A DNA stretch of 64,000 nucleotides, taken from the NCBI GenBank assembly GCA_022925895.1, contig JAKSYS010000013.1, forward strand, positions 213,354 to 277,353, read 5' to 3'. This document shows, piece after piece, positions 63,042-64,000 of this stretch. The DNA is from Fragilaria crotonensis. Taxonomy: Eukaryota > Bacillariophyta > Fragilariophyceae > Fragilariales > Fragilariaceae. The notes beneath the pieces are model-generated. The model was given only the letters and a program-made list of their open reading frames with translations, was not told the origin of the DNA and did no database searches. Position 1 is the first letter of the stretch, and each line of letters begins with the position of its first letter. Position numbers and translations under genes: made by a program.

Positions 63042-64000
63042 ATGGTTGCTGACCAACCTGAGTCTATGTTCGGTACGTCTGTACGAGCATTTATGTTTGA
63101 TGGCGACGAAGAAGCCAAGTACCGCTCATGGGAGGGGAAGACGCTCGCGCTCGCCGGCTCGAAAGGATTTTTACTCGCACTAACCAAGGAGAGTGCTGGT
63201 ACTACTCTCACGGCGGAGGAGTATGAATATGGAGAGGTAGAGGTACCAGGGTTGGTCATGACAGGCGGCGCAGTTGGCGCTCCTACGACACGTTCCCCGA
63301 CGTCGGCAGAATGCCGTAAGTACCTTGCGAAGACAGCAGCTTGGACATATCTCGTTGCAAGCTGTACCGATAAAGCGTATGCACTTATTGAGAGGTGTGA
63401 CGGCGATCCGTTTAAGGGTTGGGCCATACTTAAGGAGAAGTACTGTGCCACCGATGCGGAAGAAAATTATCCCGAACTTGATCGAGCATTTAACGATTGC
63501 AAACTTGTTGGGGCACAAAAAGATCCGGAACTCTGGTTCAATGATATGGATCACTTGAACATGCGACTTGGAAGGATCAACTTGAAGTATCAGAAGGATG
63601 AGTTACAGTTGAAGAGTCATATGATGGCGGCTATGTCGGATGACTATGAGAGCGTCATTGTCAAGTTCAGAGGAGATTTGAACGAGACCCCGCTTATGAA
63701 GTTACGTAAGGAGGTTGTACTTCAATACAAGACTATTATTAAGACCGGTGGTAAAGCTGGTTCGGAATCTGCCTTAAGTGCCAATGTGTCTGAGTATAAG
63801 GGATATTGTGCTAAGTGTGGAAAGTTCGGTCATGAAGCAAACGAATGCAGATCGAACAAGTCAGAGTCAACGGAAGAATCCAGTAAAGGCTCTGGTACCA
63901 ATCAAAGAGACAAGTCTCATGTGACGTGCTATAACCGCCAACAGAAGGGTCATTTTGCTAACAAATGCACGAATCCAAGAAAAGTGACGTCGGACCCTAC
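63042..64000 (+). CDS. Copia-type gag protein, 5' part (runs off the window)
   Basis: The ATG at 63042 opens a frame of 319 codons that is still open at 64000. The protein starts MVADQPESMFGTSVRAFMFD and has the gag-like helical part (RAFNDCKLVGAQKDPELWFN, ELQLKSHMMAAMSDDYESVI) and two zinc knuckles. The first, CAKCGKFGHEANEC, is a proper CX2CX4HX4C. The second, CYNRQQKGHFANKC, has Arg in place of the second Cys (codon CGC; TGC would give Cys). Gag packages the element RNA. Diatom CoDi elements encode a comparable gag upstream of pol. The missing Cys may mean loss of one knuckle or a base error. Confidence 0.8.
   Translation, partial: MVADQPESMFGTSVRAFMFDGDEEAKYRSWEGKTLALAGSKGFLLALTKESAGTTLTAEEYEYGEVEVPGLVMTGGAVGAPTTRSPTSAECRKYLAKTAAWTYLVASCTDKAYALIERCDGDPFKGWAILKEKYCATDAEENYPELDRAFNDCKLVGAQKDPELWFNDMDHLNMRLGRINLKYQKDELQLKSHMMAAMSDDYESVIVKFRGDLNETPLMKLRKEVVLQYKTIIKTGGKAGSESALSANVSEYKGYCAKCGKFGHEANECRSNKSESTEESSKGSGTNQRDKSHVTCYNRQQKGHFANKCTNPRKVTSDP

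Overview
The window looks like nuclear DNA of a stramenopile alga, most likely a diatom. Reasons: small GT-AG introns (89, 112 and 197 bp), four copies of a DUF6824-type domain (a family best known from diatoms), leucine-rich-repeat proteins with a short cytosolic tail and one membrane anchor, a Copia polymerase of the type common in diatoms, and a DIRS-like tyrosine-recombinase retroelement. No bacterial operons, rRNA or convincing tRNA were seen. The species cannot be fixed from the sequence alone.

Layout. 1-5 kb: a palindrome, a Cys-rich membrane-anchored protein with a frame break, and a clean three-exon LRR membrane protein (minus). 5-11 kb: mostly gene-poor, with an SGNH hydrolase and a small foldback element. 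11.4-13.3 kb: a long ankyrin-repeat protein with a frameshift. 14.6-15.5 kb: a prolyl-4-hydroxylase-like gene broken by several frameshifts. 16-19.2 kb: a decayed DDE-type transposase. 19.7-20.6 kb: a multi-pass membrane protein. 21.4-26.5 kb: a large NCoR/SMRT-like double-SANT protein with poly-Q, RGG and coiled-coil parts. 26.9-28.4 kb: a secreted or membrane protein with two SET-like modules whose last residues come from an interspersed repeat. 28.9-30.2 kb: a truncated hAT-like transposase.

30.3-45.6 kb is the most striking part: a two-unit segmental duplication. Each unit has a DUF6824 gene of type A, a repeat tail, a 250-bp spacer block, a DUF6824 gene of type B, and a 1.45-kb non-coding module. 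The second unit carries a 2.38-kb insertion with terminal inverted repeats and a TA target duplication, and the first unit supplies the empty site. Smaller foldback elements and tandem repeats sit in the second unit. 48-53.6 kb is a GC-rich DIRS-like element (gag-like, RT/RNase H, tyrosine recombinase), frameshifted and itself hit by a 130-bp element. 55-56.3 kb is a two-exon glycerophosphodiester phosphodiesterase. 57.2-60.7 kb is a tandem pair of acidic RNI/LRR-like paralogs. 61.4-64 kb holds a truncated Copia RT and the start of another Copia gag that runs off the window.

The host genes do not form an obvious pathway. Chromatin and transcription functions (SANT corepressor, SET protein) sit side by side around 21-28 kb. 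Many frame breaks fall in homopolymer runs, so some of the apparent pseudogenes may be assembly errors; the transposon decay is probably real.
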